Assembly: GCF_003052605.1 (NCBI RefSeq)
Contig: NZ_QASO01000063.1
Coordinates: 1 to 44,414, forward strand
Source: Ectopseudomonas oleovorans
GTDB lineage: Bacteria; Pseudomonadota; Gammaproteobacteria; Pseudomonadales; Pseudomonadaceae
Direction: 5' to 3'
Length of the DNA: 44,414 bases
The position numbers were made by a program, and so were the translations under genes. Shown one piece after another: positions 23,241-32,319 of this stretch (position 1 is the stretch's first letter; each line of letters starts with the position of its first letter). The notes below the pieces were generated by a model that had not been told where the DNA came from, searched no databases, and saw only the letters and a list, made by a program, of their open reading frames with translations.

Positions 23241-24164
23241 ATGAAAAAAGGCGTGATGCGTCCCGGTCACATCCAGCTGCGCGTCCTGGACATGGCCCAG
23301 GCCCTGGAGCACTACGTGGAGCTGCTCGGCCTGATCGAGGTCGACCGCGACGAGCGCGGCCGCGTCTACCTCAAGGGCTGGAGCGAGGTCGACAAGTTCT
23401 CCGTGGTGCTGCGCGAGGCCGACGAGGCCGGCATGGACTTCATGGCCTTCAAGGTTATCAATGACGCCACCCTCGGCCAACTGACCGAGGGGCTGGTGGC
23501 CTTCGGCTGCGCCGTGGAGAGCGTCCCGGCCGGCGAACTCAAGGGCTGCGGCCGGCGCATCCGCTTCAGCGCACCAACCGGCCACCGCTTCGAGCTGTTC
23601 GCCGAGAAGGAGCAGACCGGCAAGTGGGGCATCGCCGAGATCAACCCGGAAGCCTGGCCGCGCGGCCTCAAGGGTATGCGGGCGACCCGCTTCGACCACG
23701 CCCTGCTGTACGGCGGCAACCTGCCGGAAACCCTGCGCCTGTTCACCGAGGTGCTCGGCTTCGATCTGGCCGAGCAGGTGGTCGACCCGCACGGCAACCG
23801 CGTCGCCCAGTTCCTCAGCGTCGGCATGAAGGCCCACGACGTGGCGTTCATCCAGCACGCCGAGCAGGGCAAGCTGCACCACGCCTCGTTCTTCCTCGAG
23901 ACCTGGGACGACGTGCTGCGCGCCGCCGACCTGATCAGCATGACCAACACCTCGATCGACATCGGCCCGACCCGCCACGGCCTGACCCACGGCAAGACCA
24001 TCTACTTCTTCGACCCCTCCGGCAACCGCAACGAAGTGTTCTGCGGTGGCGACTACCACTACCCGGACCATCCGCCGGTGACCTGGACCGCCGCCGAGCT
24101 GGGCAAGGCGATCTTCTATCACGACCGCGAGCTCAACGAACGCTTCCTGACTGTTTTGACCTGA
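23241..24164 (+). CDS. xylE: Catechol 2,3-dioxygenase (extradiol)
   Basis: 307 residues, the family length. Two vicinal-oxygen-chelate domains (about 7-125 and 150-270). The Fe(II) ligands His153 (RFDHALL), His214 (KLHHAS) and Glu265 (GNRNEVF) are all present, with second-shell His246 and Tyr255. It opens catechol between C2 and C3 to 2-hydroxymuconic semialdehyde, a yellow product. First gene of the intact meta operon; the gap to the dehydrogenase is 27 bases. Orthologues are called XylE, DmpB and NahH; the symbol is one choice. The XylT-type ferredoxin that rescues this enzyme in many operons is not upstream here. Confidence 0.96.
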   Translation: MKKGVMRPGHIQLRVLDMAQALEHYVELLGLIEVDRDERGRVYLKGWSEVDKFSVVLREADEAGMDFMAFKVINDATLGQLTEGLVAFGCAVESVPAGELKGCGRRIRFSAPTGHRFELFAEKEQTGKWGIAEINPEAWPRGLKGMRATRFDHALLYGGNLPETLRLFTEVLGFDLAEQVVDPHGNRVAQFLSVGMKAHDVAFIQHAEQGKLHHASFFLETWDDVLRAADLISMTNTSIDIGPTRHGLTHGKTIYFFDPSGNRNEVFCGGDYHYPDHPPVTWTAAELGKAIFYHDRELNERFLTVLT

Positions 24165-24191
24165 TTGCCCCTGCCTAACGAGACTGCGTAC

Positions 24192-25652
24192 ATGAAAGAG
24201 ATCAAGCATTTCATCAACGGCGAATATGTCGGTTCCGCCAGCGGCAAGCTGTTCGACAACGTCAACCCGGCCAACGGCCAGGTGATCGCCAAGATCCACG
24301 AGGCCGGCGAGGCCGAGGTCGACGCCGCGGTCAAGGCCGCGCGCGCCGCGCTGAAGGGCCCGTGGGGCAAGATGACCGTCGCCGAGCGCACTGAGATCCT
24401 GCACCGCGTCGCCGCCGGCATCAACGCGCGCTTCGACAAGTTCCTCGAGGCCGAGTGCCTGGACACCGGCAAGCCGAAGTCGCTGGCCAGCCACATCGAC
24501 ATCCCGCGCGGCGCGGCCAACTTCTCGGTGTTCGCCGACCTGGTCAAGAACGTGCCCACCGAGGCCTTCGAGATGGCCACCCCGGACGGCACCGGCGCGC
24601 TCAACTACGGCGTGCGCCGTCCCAAGGGCGTGATCGGCGTGATCAGCCCGTGGAACCTGCCGCTGCTGCTGATGACCTGGAAGGTCGGCCCGGCGCTGGC
24701 CTGCGGCAACACCGTGGTGGTAAAGCCCTCGGAAGAGACCCCGACCACCACCGCCCTGCTCGGCGAAGTGATGAACGCCGCCGGCGTGCCGGCCGGCGTG
24801 TACAACGTGGTGCACGGCTTCGGCGGCAACTCGGCCGGTGCCTTCCTCACCGCCCACCCGGACGTCGACGCCATCACCTTCACCGGCGAGACCGGCACCG
24901 GCGAGACCATCATGCGCGCCGCCGCCAAGGGCGTGCGCCAGGTGTCGCTGGAGCTGGGCGGCAAGAATGCCGGCATCGTGTTCGCCGACTGCGACATGGA
25001 CAAGGCCATCGAGGGCACCCTGCGCTCGGCCTTCGCCAACTGCGGCCAGGTCTGCCTGGGCACCGAGCGCGTCTACGTCGAGCGACCGATCTTCGACGAG
25101 TTCGTCGCCCGCCTGAAGGCCGGCGCCGAGGCGCTGAAGATCGGCGAGCCGAACGACCCGACCGCCAACTTCGGCTCCCTGGTCAGCCACAAGCACCGCG
25201 AGAAGGTGCTCAGCTACTACCAGAAGGCCAAGGACGAGGGCGCGACCATCGTCACCGGCGGCGGCGTGCCGGAGATGCCGGCGCACCTGGCCGGCGGCGC
25301 CTGGGTACAGCCGACCATCTGGACCGGCCTGCCGGACGACTCTGCGGTGGTCACTGAGGAAATCTTCGGCCCGTGCTGCCACATCCGTCCGTTCGACACT
25401 GAAGAGGAAGCCATCGAGCTGGCCAACAGCCTGCCCTACGGCCTGGCCTCGGCGATCTGGACCGAGAACAGCTCGCGCGCCCACCGCGTCGCCGGGCAGA
25501 TCGAGGCCGGCATCGTCTGGGTCAACAGCTGGTTCCTGCGCGACCTGCGCACTGCCTTCGGCGGCGCCAAGCAGTCGGGCATCGGTCGCGAAGGCGGGGT
25601 GCACTCGCTGGAGTTCTACACCGAGCTGAAGAACATCTGCGTGAAGCTGTAA
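24192..25652 (+). CDS. xylG: 2-hydroxymuconic semialdehyde dehydrogenase
   Basis: 486 residues of the aldehyde dehydrogenase superfamily. Cofactor and catalytic signatures: PWNLPLLLMTWK, FTGETGTG, general base Glu254 in LELGGKN, nucleophile Cys288 in NCGQVCLGTERV, and EEIFGP. It oxidises the ring-fission product to 2-hydroxymuconate (4-oxalocrotonate enol) with NAD. The start is ATG 24192; a further in-frame start at 24165 is less likely, since it directly abuts the dioxygenase stop. In classical operons the hydrolase follows; here only 91 bases separate it from the hydratase. Orthologues: XylG, DmpC, NahI. Confidence 0.95.
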   Translation: MKEIKHFINGEYVGSASGKLFDNVNPANGQVIAKIHEAGEAEVDAAVKAARAALKGPWGKMTVAERTEILHRVAAGINARFDKFLEAECLDTGKPKSLASHIDIPRGAANFSVFADLVKNVPTEAFEMATPDGTGALNYGVRRPKGVIGVISPWNLPLLLMTWKVGPALACGNTVVVKPSEETPTTTALLGEVMNAAGVPAGVYNVVHGFGGNSAGAFLTAHPDVDAITFTGETGTGETIMRAAAKGVRQVSLELGGKNAGIVFADCDMDKAIEGTLRSAFANCGQVCLGTERVYVERPIFDEFVARLKAGAEALKIGEPNDPTANFGSLVSHKHREKVLSYYQKAKDEGATIVTGGGVPEMPAHLAGGAWVQPTIWTGLPDDSAVVTEEIFGPCCHIRPFDTEEEAIELANSLPYGLASAIWTENSSRAHRVAGQIEAGIVWVNSWFLRDLRTAFGGAKQSGIGREGGVHSLEFYTELKNICVKL

Positions 25653-25743
25653 GCCCAGCCATGAACCACGGCCCGCTGGCCTGCCCGCAGTCCACTGCAG
25701 GCATGTCGCCAGCGGACCCCGCCATCCATCAGGAACCCTTTGC

Positions 25744-26526
25744 ATGAATATCGAACTGATTAACCAGCTCGGCGACGAGCTCTACCAGGCCATGCTGAGC
25801 CGCGAAACCGTGGCGCCGCTGACCAGCCGCTACGATCTCTCGATCGACGACGCCTACCAGATTTCCCTGCGCATGCTAGAGCGACGCCTGGCCGCCGGCG
25901 AGCGGATCATCGGCAAGAAGATCGGCCTGACCAGCAAGGCCGTGCAGACCATGCTCGGCGTCAACCAGCCGGACTTCGGCTACCTGACCGACGCCATGGT
26001 GTTCAGCAGCGGCGCGGTGATGCCGATCAGCGAGCGGCTGATCCAGCCCAAGGCCGAGGGCGAGATCGCCTTCATCCTCAAGAAGGACTTGATGGGCCCC
26101 GGCATCACCAACGCCGACGTGCTGGCCGCCACCGAGTGCGTGATCCCCTGCTTCGAGGTGGTCGATTCGCGCATCCAGGACTGGAAGATCAAGATCCAGG
26201 ACACCGTGGCCGACAACGCCTCCTGCGGCCTGTTCATCCTCGGCGACCAGGCCGTCTCCCCGCGCCAGGTCGACCTGGTCACCTGCGGCATGGTGGTGGA
26301 GAAGAACGGCCAGCAGATCAGCACCGGCGCCGGCGCCGCGGCGCTGGGCTCGCCGGTCAACTGCGTGGCCTGGCTGGCCAACACCCTCGGCCACTTCGGC
26401 ATCGGCCTGAAGGCCGGCGAAGTGATCCTCTCCGGCTCGCTGGTGCCGCTGGAGCCGGTCAAGGCCGGCGACTGCATGCGCGTCGACATCGGCGGTATCG
26501 GCAGCGCCAGCGTGCGCTTCGTTTGA
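25744..26526 (+). CDS. xylJ: 2-oxopent-4-enoate hydratase
   Basis: 260 residues of the fumarylacetoacetase-like hydratase/decarboxylase family. [25 protein letters not shown], then [39 protein letters not shown] and the C-terminal [16 protein letters not shown] are characteristic, and the Glu pair in AEGEIAF is a metal site. It adds water to 2-hydroxypenta-2,4-dienoate to give 4-hydroxy-2-oxovalerate. It resembles the decarboxylase at 28540, with which it forms a complex in known pathways. The duplicated, broken copy is at 19029-19847. Orthologues XylJ, DmpE, NahL. Confidence 0.94.
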   Translation: MNIELINQLGDELYQAMLSRETVAPLTSRYDLSIDDAYQISLRMLERRLAAGERIIGKKIGLTSKAVQTMLGVNQPDFGYLTDAMVFSSGAVMPISERLIQPKAEGEIAFILKKDLMGPGITNADVLAATECVIPCFEVVDSRIQDWKIKIQDTVADNASCGLFILGDQAVSPRQVDLVTCGMVVEKNGQQISTGAGAAALGSPVNCVAWLANTLGHFGIGLKAGEVILSGSLVPLEPVKAGDCMRVDIGGIGSASVRFV

Positions 26527-26540
26527 CCGGGAGCCTGAAC

Positions 26541-27494
26541 ATGAGCAAGAAACTCAAAGTCGCCATCATCGGCTCCGGCAACATCGGCACCGACCTGATG
26601 ATCAAGATCCTGCGTAACGGCAAGAACCTGGAAATGGGCGCCATGGTCGGCATCGACCCGGCCTCCGACGGCTTGGCTCGCGCCGCCCGGATGGGCGTGG
26701 CCACCACTCACGAGGGCGTGGAAGGCCTGACCCGCATGGAGGTGTTCAAGGACATCGACTTCGTCTTCGACGCCACCAGTGCCGGCGCGCACGTCAAGAA
26801 CGACGCCTTCCTGCGCAGTCTCAAGCCGAACATCCGCCTGATCGACCTGACCCCGGCGGCCATCGGCCCGTACTGCGTGCCGGTGGTCAACCTGGAAGAC
26901 AACCTCGCCGCGACCAACGTCAACATGGTCACCTGCGGCGGCCAGGCCACCATCCCGATGGTCACCGCGGTCTCCCGCGTGGCCAAGGTGCACTACGCCG
27001 AGATCGTCGCCTCGATCGCGTCGAAATCCGCCGGCCCGGGCACCCGCGCCAACATCGACGAGTTCACCGAGACCACTTCGAAAGCCATCGAGGTGATCGG
27101 CGGCGCCGCCAAGGGCAAGGCGATCATCGTCATGAACCCGGCCGAGCCGCCGCTGATCATGCGCGACACCGTGTTCGTGCTCTCCGAGGCGGTCGAACAG
27201 GCGAAAGTGGAAGCTTCCGTCGAGGAAATGGCCCAGGCCGTGCAGGCCTACGTGCCGGGCTACCGCCTCAAGCAGAAGGTGCAGTTCGACGTGATCCCGG
27301 CAGACCAGCCGCTGACCATTCCCGGCCACGGTACCTTCTCCGGGCTGAAGACCTCGGTGTTCCTCGAAGTCGAAGGCGCCGCCCACTACCTGCCGGCCTA
27401 CGCCGGCAACCTCGACATCATGACCTCCGCCGCGCTGGCTACCGCCGAGCGCATGGCGCTGTCGATTCTGAACAACGCCATGATCAACGGCTGA
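26541..27494 (+). CDS. xylQ: Acetaldehyde dehydrogenase (acylating)
   Basis: 317 residues. Rossmann start [19 protein letters not shown], then [12 protein letters not shown] and the catalytic Cys132 in [10 protein letters not shown]. It converts acetaldehyde, NAD and CoA into acetyl-CoA and channels acetaldehyde directly from the aldolase, which is next in the operon with an 11-base gap. The start is ATG 26541, 14 bases after the hydratase stop, with GGGAG upstream. It is the gene wholly missing from the collapsed copy. Orthologues DmpF, XylQ, NahO. Confidence 0.95.
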   Translation: MSKKLKVAIIGSGNIGTDLMIKILRNGKNLEMGAMVGIDPASDGLARAARMGVATTHEGVEGLTRMEVFKDIDFVFDATSAGAHVKNDAFLRSLKPNIRLIDLTPAAIGPYCVPVVNLEDNLAATNVNMVTCGGQATIPMVTAVSRVAKVHYAEIVASIASKSAGPGTRANIDEFTETTSKAIEVIGGAAKGKAIIVMNPAEPPLIMRDTVFVLSEAVEQAKVEASVEEMAQAVQAYVPGYRLKQKVQFDVIPADQPLTIPGHGTFSGLKTSVFLEVEGAAHYLPAYAGNLDIMTSAALATAERMALSILNNAMING

Positions 27495-27505
27495 GGAGCA
27501 CTGCC

Positions 27506-28540
27506 ATGACCTTCGACCCGAGCAAGAAGCTGTACATCTCCGACGTGACCCTGCGCGACGGCAGCCACGCGGTGCGCCACCAGTACTCGATCCAGAACGT
27601 GCAGGACATCGCCCGTGCCCTGGACGAGGCGAAAGTGGACTCCATCGAAGTCACCCACGGCGACGGCCTGCAGGGTTCCTCGTTCAACTATGGCTTCGGC
27701 GCCCACACCGACCTGGAGTGGATCGAGGCCGCGGCCGACGTGATCCAGCACGCGCGGATCACCGTGCTGCTGCTGCCCGGCATCGGCACGGTCCATGATC
27801 TGAAGGCCGCCTACGACGCCGGTGCACGTTCGGTGCGCATCGCCACCCACTGCACCGAAGCGGACGTCTCCAAGCAGCACATCGAGTACGCCCGTTCGCT
27901 GGGCATGGACACCGTCGGCTTCCTGATGATGAGCCACATGATCCCCGCCGAGCAGCTGGCCGCGCAGGGCAAGCTGATGGAAAGCTACGGCGCCCAGTGC
28001 ATCTACATGGCCGACTCCGGCGGCGCGATGAACATGCAGGACATCCGTGACCGCATGCGCGCCTTCAAGGCGGTACTGAACTCGCAGACCCAGACCGGCA
28101 TGCACGCCCACCACAACCTCAGCCTCGGCGTGGCCAACTCCATCGCCGCGGTGGAAGAGGGTTGCGACCGCATCGACGCCTCCCTGGCCGGCATGGGCGC
28201 CGGCGCCGGCAACGCGCCGCTGGAAGTGTTCATCGCCGCCGCCGAGCGCATGGGCTGGAACCACGGCACCGACCTCTACCGCCTGATGGACGCCGCCGAC
28301 GACCTGGTGCGCCCGCTGCAGGATCGCCCGGTGCGCGTCGACCGTGAAACCCTCGGCCTCGGCTACGCCGGCGTCTACTCGAGCTTCCTGCGCCACGCCG
28401 AAGTGGCCGCGGCGAAGTACGGTCTGAAGACCCTCGACATCCTCGTCGAGCTGGGCAAGCGCCGCATGGTCGGCGGCCAGGAAGACATGATCATTGATGT
28501 GGCGCTGGACCTGCTGGCCGCCCGTAAGGAGCACAACTGA
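27506..28540 (+). CDS. xylK: 4-hydroxy-2-oxovalerate aldolase
   Basis: 344 residues, a TIM-barrel DmpG/HMGL-like aldolase with a C-terminal DmpG communication domain. Arg17, Asp18 and His21 are seen in [11 protein letters not shown], and His200 and His202 in GMHAHHN complete the metal site. It splits 4-hydroxy-2-oxovalerate to pyruvate and acetaldehyde, the latter passed by a tunnel to the dehydrogenase. GAGGAG precedes the ATG. Its stop overlaps the ATG of the decarboxylase by one base (TGATG at 28538-28542). Its first 112 residues are those lost in the duplicate at 19029. Orthologues DmpG, XylK, NahM. Confidence 0.96.
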   Translation: MTFDPSKKLYISDVTLRDGSHAVRHQYSIQNVQDIARALDEAKVDSIEVTHGDGLQGSSFNYGFGAHTDLEWIEAAADVIQHARITVLLLPGIGTVHDLKAAYDAGARSVRIATHCTEADVSKQHIEYARSLGMDTVGFLMMSHMIPAEQLAAQGKLMESYGAQCIYMADSGGAMNMQDIRDRMRAFKAVLNSQTQTGMHAHHNLSLGVANSIAAVEEGCDRIDASLAGMGAGAGNAPLEVFIAAAERMGWNHGTDLYRLMDAADDLVRPLQDRPVRVDRETLGLGYAGVYSSFLRHAEVAAAKYGLKTLDILVELGKRRMVGGQEDMIIDVALDLLAARKEHN

Positions 28541-29334
28541 TGAACCGCACCCTGACCCGCGAGCAGGTGCTGGCCCTGGCCGAGCACGTCGAAAACGCCG
28601 AACTGCATGTCCACGACATCAGCAAGGTGACCAACGATTTCCCGCAGATGACCTTCGCCGACGCCTACGACATCCAGTGGGAAATCCGTCGCCGCAAGGA
28701 GGCCCGCGGCAACAAGACCGTCGGCCTGAAGATGGGTCTGACCTCCTGGGCGAAGATGGCGCAGATGGGCGTGGAGACGCCGATCTACGGCTTCCTCTCC
28801 GACTACTTCAGCGTGCCGGATGGCGGCACCATCGACTGCTCCAAGCTGATCCACCCGAAGATCGAGGCGGAAATCTCCGTGGTCACCAAGGCGCCGCTGC
28901 GTGGCCCGGGCTGCCACATCGGCGACGTGATCGCCGCGGTCGACTACGTGATCCCGACCGTGGAAGTGATCGACTCGCGCTACGAGAACTTCAAGTTCGA
29001 CCTGATCAGCGTGGTGGCCGACAACGCCTCCTCGACCCGCTACATCACCGGCGGCCAGATGGCCAACCTCGAGGACGTCGACCTGCGCACCCTCGGCGTG
29101 GTGATGGAGAAGAACGGCGAGGTGGTGGAAGTCGGCGCCGGCGCCGCGGTGCTCGGCCACCCGCTGTCCAGCGTGGCCATGCTGGCCAACCTGCTGGCCG
29201 AGCGCGGTGAGCACATCCCCGCCGGCACCTTCATCATGACCGGCGGTATCACCGCCGCGGTGTCGGTGGAGCCGGGCGACAACGTCACCGTGCGCTATCA
29301 GGGTCTGGGCAGCGTTTCCGCCCGCTTCGTCTGA
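28540..29334 (+). CDS. xylI: 4-oxalocrotonate decarboxylase
   Basis: 264 residues, a paralogue of the hydratase (same fold: [69 protein letters not shown]). It decarboxylates 2-oxohex-3-enedioate to 2-hydroxypenta-2,4-dienoate, which is then hydrated. Translation is probably coupled to the aldolase through the TGATG overlap. A GC-rich hairpin follows at 29348. The broken copy lies at 18920-19032. Orthologues DmpH, XylI, NahK. Confidence 0.94.
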   Translation: MNRTLTREQVLALAEHVENAELHVHDISKVTNDFPQMTFADAYDIQWEIRRRKEARGNKTVGLKMGLTSWAKMAQMGVETPIYGFLSDYFSVPDGGTIDCSKLIHPKIEAEISVVTKAPLRGPGCHIGDVIAAVDYVIPTVEVIDSRYENFKFDLISVVADNASSTRYITGGQMANLEDVDLRTLGVVMEKNGEVVEVGAGAAVLGHPLSSVAMLANLLAERGEHIPAGTFIMTGGITAAVSVEPGDNVTVRYQGLGSVSARFV

Positions 29335-29347
29335 GTCACCCTTTTTG

Positions 29348-29370
29348 CCCCGGCCATCGGCCGGGGCCTT
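29348..29370 (+). terminator. GC-rich hairpin between decarboxylase and tautomerase
   Basis: CCCCGGCC (29348-29355), ATC, GGCCGGGG (29359-29366) form a perfect 8-bp stem, followed by ccttctttg. The T content is modest, so this is a weaker terminator than its counterpart at 18882-18909, but the position in the operon is the same. It could dampen tautomerase expression. Confidence 0.55.
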
Positions 29371-29389
29371 CTTTGCGAGGAGGTTTGCC

Positions 29390-29581
29390 ATGCCGATTGC
29401 CCATGTCCACATCATGGAAGGCCGCAGCGACGAGCAAAAGGAAGCGATGATCCGCGAGGTCAGCGAAGCGCTGGCGCGCACCCTCGACTCGCCGCTCGAC
29501 CGCGTGCGCGTACTGATCACCGAGGTGCCGAAAAGCCACTGGGGCATCGGTGGCGAGCCGGTGAGCAAGGTGCGCCGATAA
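29390..29581 (+). CDS. xylH: 4-oxalocrotonate tautomerase
   Basis: 63 codons; mature 62 residues, the standard length. [20 protein letters not shown] supplies Pro1 and Arg11; Arg39 in DRVRVLIT, and Trp50 replaces the usual Phe50 ([10 protein letters not shown]). The enzyme forms hexamers and converts 2-hydroxymuconate to 2-oxohex-3-enedioate, the decarboxylase substrate. A GGAGG ribosome-binding site stands 8 bases before the ATG. Last gene of the intact operon, 55 bases after the decarboxylase. Orthologues DmpI, XylH, NahJ. Confidence 0.94.
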   Translation: MPIAHVHIMEGRSDEQKEAMIREVSEALARTLDSPLDRVRVLITEVPKSHWGIGGEPVSKVRR

Positions 29582-29691
29582 CTGTGACGGTTATCTGAAG
29601 GGGGCGGTTGCTGCACTCTCTGATCGATAGGAGCAGGGGACGTAGTAGGGCTTTTATAGAGTGACGTTCATTCTGCCGTCGACTTGGTAAC

Positions 29692-29900
29692 TTGAGTAAA
29701 GCGCGAGTTGCTGACTTGGGGCGATTCAGTGAGCAGGAGCCGGTAGATATGGTCTGTTTAGCGTTTGATGTCGCACGCTCCGGCTACTACGCTCACCGTG
29801 CCCGGCGGCATCACGTCGATGCGCGCCGTGTGGCCCTGCGCAGCCGGATCAACCAGCTGTTCAACGAGAGCCGTGGCGCTGCGGGCTGGATGATTGGAGT
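29692..29900 (+). mobile_element. IS3-family OrfB fragment
   Basis: The frame reads FSEQEPVDMVCLAFDVARSGYYAHRARR and later LRSRINQLFNESRGAAGWMI, which is the HTH_21 region at the start of IS3-type OrfB just before the rve domain. It ends in unrelated sequence near 29900. OrfA and the catalytic domain are missing. 29582-29691 and 29901-30030 have no gene that I can identify. Confidence 0.65.
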
Positions 29901-30031
29901 TAGTCACTCTGTAAGCGTTAGGGCATCACGCCTCGTGGTGACGCGCCGTTTCAAATTTACAGATTAAGCGACGCGAGAGTTTCAATTTTAGCTTCCAACT
30001 CGGACAGGATAGGGGTGATCTAGGGCAGATT

Positions 30032-30056
30032 GTTTCAAATTCAGTCATTCGCAAGC
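30032..30056. repeat. 25-bp direct repeat, copy 1 (copy 2 at 30204-30228)
   Basis: gtttcaaattca, two variable bases, cattcgcaagc. The two copies differ at two adjacent positions, and similarity extends upstream (gatc, agggc). A single IS5-type end lies between them (about 30140-30157). The repeats may be outer ends or a target duplication of some element. Confidence 0.55.
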
Positions 30057-30139
30057 GAGTCTTTAGCGTGATGTCTTTGCTGGGATCTCGCAGACCTGCT
30101 CAAATTTTCAGCATGCCTCTGCCTCATCGACGGTCGCAG

Positions 30140-30161
30140 TCGAATAAATCAGCACTTCCTT
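30140..30161. mobile_element. Solo IS5-type end
   Basis: aataaatcagcacttcc followed by TTAG resembles the right end of the element at 1-553 (aatagatcagcgtttcc, TTAG). No transposase is attached, so this is a stray terminus left by deletion or recombination. Confidence 0.5.
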
Positions 30162-30203
30162 AGCTGCCAGCCCCCAATGAATGTAGGAGATCAGGGCTGA
30201 ATA

Positions 30204-30228
30204 GTTTCAAATTCAAGCATTCGCAAGC
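30204..30228. repeat. 25-bp direct repeat, copy 2
   Basis: Same as the copy at 30032-30056 with ag in place of gt in the centre, 172 bases downstream. Confidence 0.55.
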
Positions 30229-30309
30229 TTTGGAACTAAAAACTCTGCTATGACGCTTTCTGCGATTTCAACCTTTTACTTCCGTGTATAACAAAAAAAA
30301 TACTTCCGA

Positions 30310-30880
30310 GGACTGGGAGCTTGGCAATCAATGCGGGAGCCTGGGTGCAATCATTGATTTGCCCCCCCGTAATTTCAAACTCGATGGGCAGTCCATGAGC
30401 ATCAACTGCCAGGTGAATCTTGCTGGTATTGCCAGCTCGACTTTTTCCTATGGCCTCATCGTTGCCACTGGCAGCGCCTGCACTGTGTTGGTGAGCCTTG
30501 GCATAGCTGCCATCAATGAACACTCATTCCATGTCGGGCTGCGCCACAAGCGCCTTGAAAACCTTGAGCCATTTTCCAGTTGCGGACCACGCATTGAAGC
30601 GTTTATAGACCTTATTCCAGTTCCCGAACGCTTCGGGTAGATCTCTCCAGGGGCATCCCGTGCGCATGCGGTACAGCATGCCCTCCACCGTCATTCGTCG
30701 ATCACGCTTGTTGTAGATGGCCTTGCTCAGCAGAATTTCCCGCAGCTTCGACCAATGCTTATCACTGAGCAATAATCGGGGCATTGTAAGCTCGTATCGA
30801 TGATGGGCTAGAGCTTCAGCGATACGAGTTTTCTCTTACATATCAACTGGTTAGCGCAAAACGGCAACAGCCCCTAGGCA
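30310..30880 (-). mobile_element. IS5-family (IS427-type) element, 3' end deleted
   Basis: OrfA (30524-30784, 86 residues) starts MPRLLLSDKHWSKLREI and contains the RMRTGCPWRDLPEAFGNW motif. OrfB begins in an alternative frame (VFIDGSYAKAHQHSAGAA holds the first DDE Asp; AVDAHGLPIEFEITGGQ follows), consistent with the programmed frameshift of this IS group. OrfB ends prematurely: after LIAKLP near 30310 the expected DKGYD motif is replaced by foreign sequence. The intact end on the right shows a gcgcaaaacggcaacag segment and a stem (ctcgtatcg / cgatacgag). Closely related to the scrap at 8523. Confidence 0.8.
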
Positions 30881-30883
30881 AAA

Positions 30884-30929
30884 GAACTCCCACAGGCCCT
30901 TGCAGGTCCATGTGTGGCAGTGGGAGCTC
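30884..30929 (-). terminator. Terminator-like hairpin after the BenE-type gene
   Basis: On the minus strand GAGCTCCCAC and GTGGGAGTTC pair (one G-U) across about 26 bases and are followed by TTTT. It lies 66 bases past the transporter stop (30995), so it probably ends the minus-strand cluster at 31-39 kb. Confidence 0.6.
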
Positions 30930-30994
30930 TTGAGGGGGGGGGCAGCGTTTAAGACGTGCGCGGTGTGTCGTTACTCGACGACGGCAGCGCGACT

Positions 30995-32236
30995 TTAGGC
31001 GGCCTGCTCACGGTGCAACTCGCCTAGCAACCAGGACACCGCCACGCCGATCACCAGCGCCCAGAACGGCGCGCTGATACCGAACAGGCTGAACTTGCTC
31101 ATGGCCACCGCCAGGGCGACAAATGCACCGATCTGGCAACCGGTGTCTTTGTGGAAGGCCTGCTGCAACGCGCTGAGCAAGACGCCGATCATCGCCAGGC
31201 CGGCGACCACCAGGATCAACTCACGCGGCAAGGCGAGGATGAACGGCACGGCGATACCGGCGAATACGCCAAACAGGGCGAACAGCACGCCATTGACCAG
31301 GGTCGCCCCGTAACGTTGACGCGGATCGTCGCCGGCCTGCTCGGAACTGCAGATCGCCGTCATCGGCCCGGCGATATTGGCGTTGTGCCCGCCCAACAGC
31401 CCGGCCAGCATGCCGCCCACGCCGCTCACCACGGTCATCGCATTGACCGGAGGCTTGTAGCCCTCGACCATCAGCACACCGGTGGCCTGGGCATTCTCGG
31501 CACCGATTACCAGCGCCGCCAGCGGCACCGATATGGCAAAGAAGGTCTCCAGGGTGAACATGGGCGTGGTGAAAGCCGGCATGACGAAGGCGATATCCAC
31601 ATCCGCCGGTTTCAGCAGGCCCAGAGCCAAGGCCGCGGCGAAGCCCACCACCCCGGCAGCCAGCACCGGCGGCACCGCCTTGAAGAAGCGCATGACCAGG
31701 AAGAAGGTCAGCGCCGCCAGACCGGCCATCAGCGGAGCGCTGCCGACCGCTTCTACCGCACCGACGCCGAAGCGAATCATCGCCCCGGCGATCATCGCCA
31801 TGACGATGGGCATCGGCAGCCAGCGCATCAACTTGCCGATCACCCCGCTCAAGCCGAGCAACAAGACCAGCGCGCCGCTCATGATGAAAGCGCCGACCGC
31901 CTGGCGAAAATCCAGACCGGCAAGTGCCGCGATCATGATCGCCGCGCCAGGAATAGAATAAGCGCCGCAGATCGGCTGACGGTAGCGCAGCGCCATGCCG
32001 ATGCTGATCAGTCCGCCGAGCACGTAGATGGCGAATAGCCAGGCAACCGTCTGGGCATTGCTCAATTGGCCGGCTTCGGCGGCGCTGATGACGATCAGCG
32101 CCGGCCCGGAACAGCCGAACAGCGCGGCTACTACCCCGGCGCTGACCGACTTGAGGTTGATTGCCTCTCGGATTGAGTAGCCCGATGAGGCGTCGGAAGG
32201 TGGTGCAATATCAGTGTTCGCTTTTTTGCTAAGCAT
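30995..32236 (-). CDS. BenE-family aromatic acid/H+ symporter
   Basis: 413 residues with about twelve hydrophobic helices. Family features include AALFGCSGPALIVISAAEAG near the N-terminus, RQPICGAYSIPGAAI, and the central LLGGHNANIAGPMTAICSS segment, typical of BenE and related xanthine/uracil-type permeases. It is predicted to take up an aromatic or heteroaromatic acid, most plausibly 2-furoate given its neighbours. Last gene of the minus-strand cluster, 83 bases after the hydratase-like gene. In benzoate loci BenE goes with benABCD, which is absent here. Confidence 0.88.
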   Translation of the reverse strand: MLSKKANTDIAPPSDASSGYSIREAINLKSVSAGVVAALFGCSGPALIVISAAEAGQLSNAQTVAWLFAIYVLGGLISIGMALRYRQPICGAYSIPGAAIMIAALAGLDFRQAVGAFIMSGALVLLLGLSGVIGKLMRWLPMPIVMAMIAGAMIRFGVGAVEAVGSAPLMAGLAALTFFLVMRFFKAVPPVLAAGVVGFAAALALGLLKPADVDIAFVMPAFTTPMFTLETFFAISVPLAALVIGAENAQATGVLMVEGYKPPVNAMTVVSGVGGMLAGLLGGHNANIAGPMTAICSSEQAGDDPRQRYGATLVNGVLFALFGVFAGIAVPFILALPRELILVVAGLAMIGVLLSALQQAFHKDTGCQIGAFVALAVAMSKFSLFGISAPFWALVIGVAVSWLLGELHREQAA

Positions 32237-32319
32237 GACCCGTTCTCCGCGATTGTTGTTGTAATGCGGTACAGCCGTTGTCTGCCGAGGCCTGCCGCAG
32301 GCAAGCCCCGGAGGGAAGG

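Noticed and set aside
25653..25743. Possible hydrolase remnant between dehydrogenase and hydratase genes
   Set aside because: The 91 bases show no XylF/DmpD motif in any frame.
23004..25745. 913-codon minus-strand open frame opposite the dioxygenase and dehydrogenase
   Set aside because: Shadow of two genes with all catalytic residues on the plus strand; the translation is low-complexity Gly/Ala/His/Gln-rich.
30884..30929. Hairpin as an IS end
   Set aside because: It lies outside the IS5 end and just past the transporter stop, with a T-run in the right direction, so a terminator is the better reading.
30995..32236. Cluster as a benzoate (ben) locus because of the BenE-type permease
   Set aside because: No benABCD genes are present; adjoining genes are a molybdenum hydroxylase, a CoA ligase and a crotonase.
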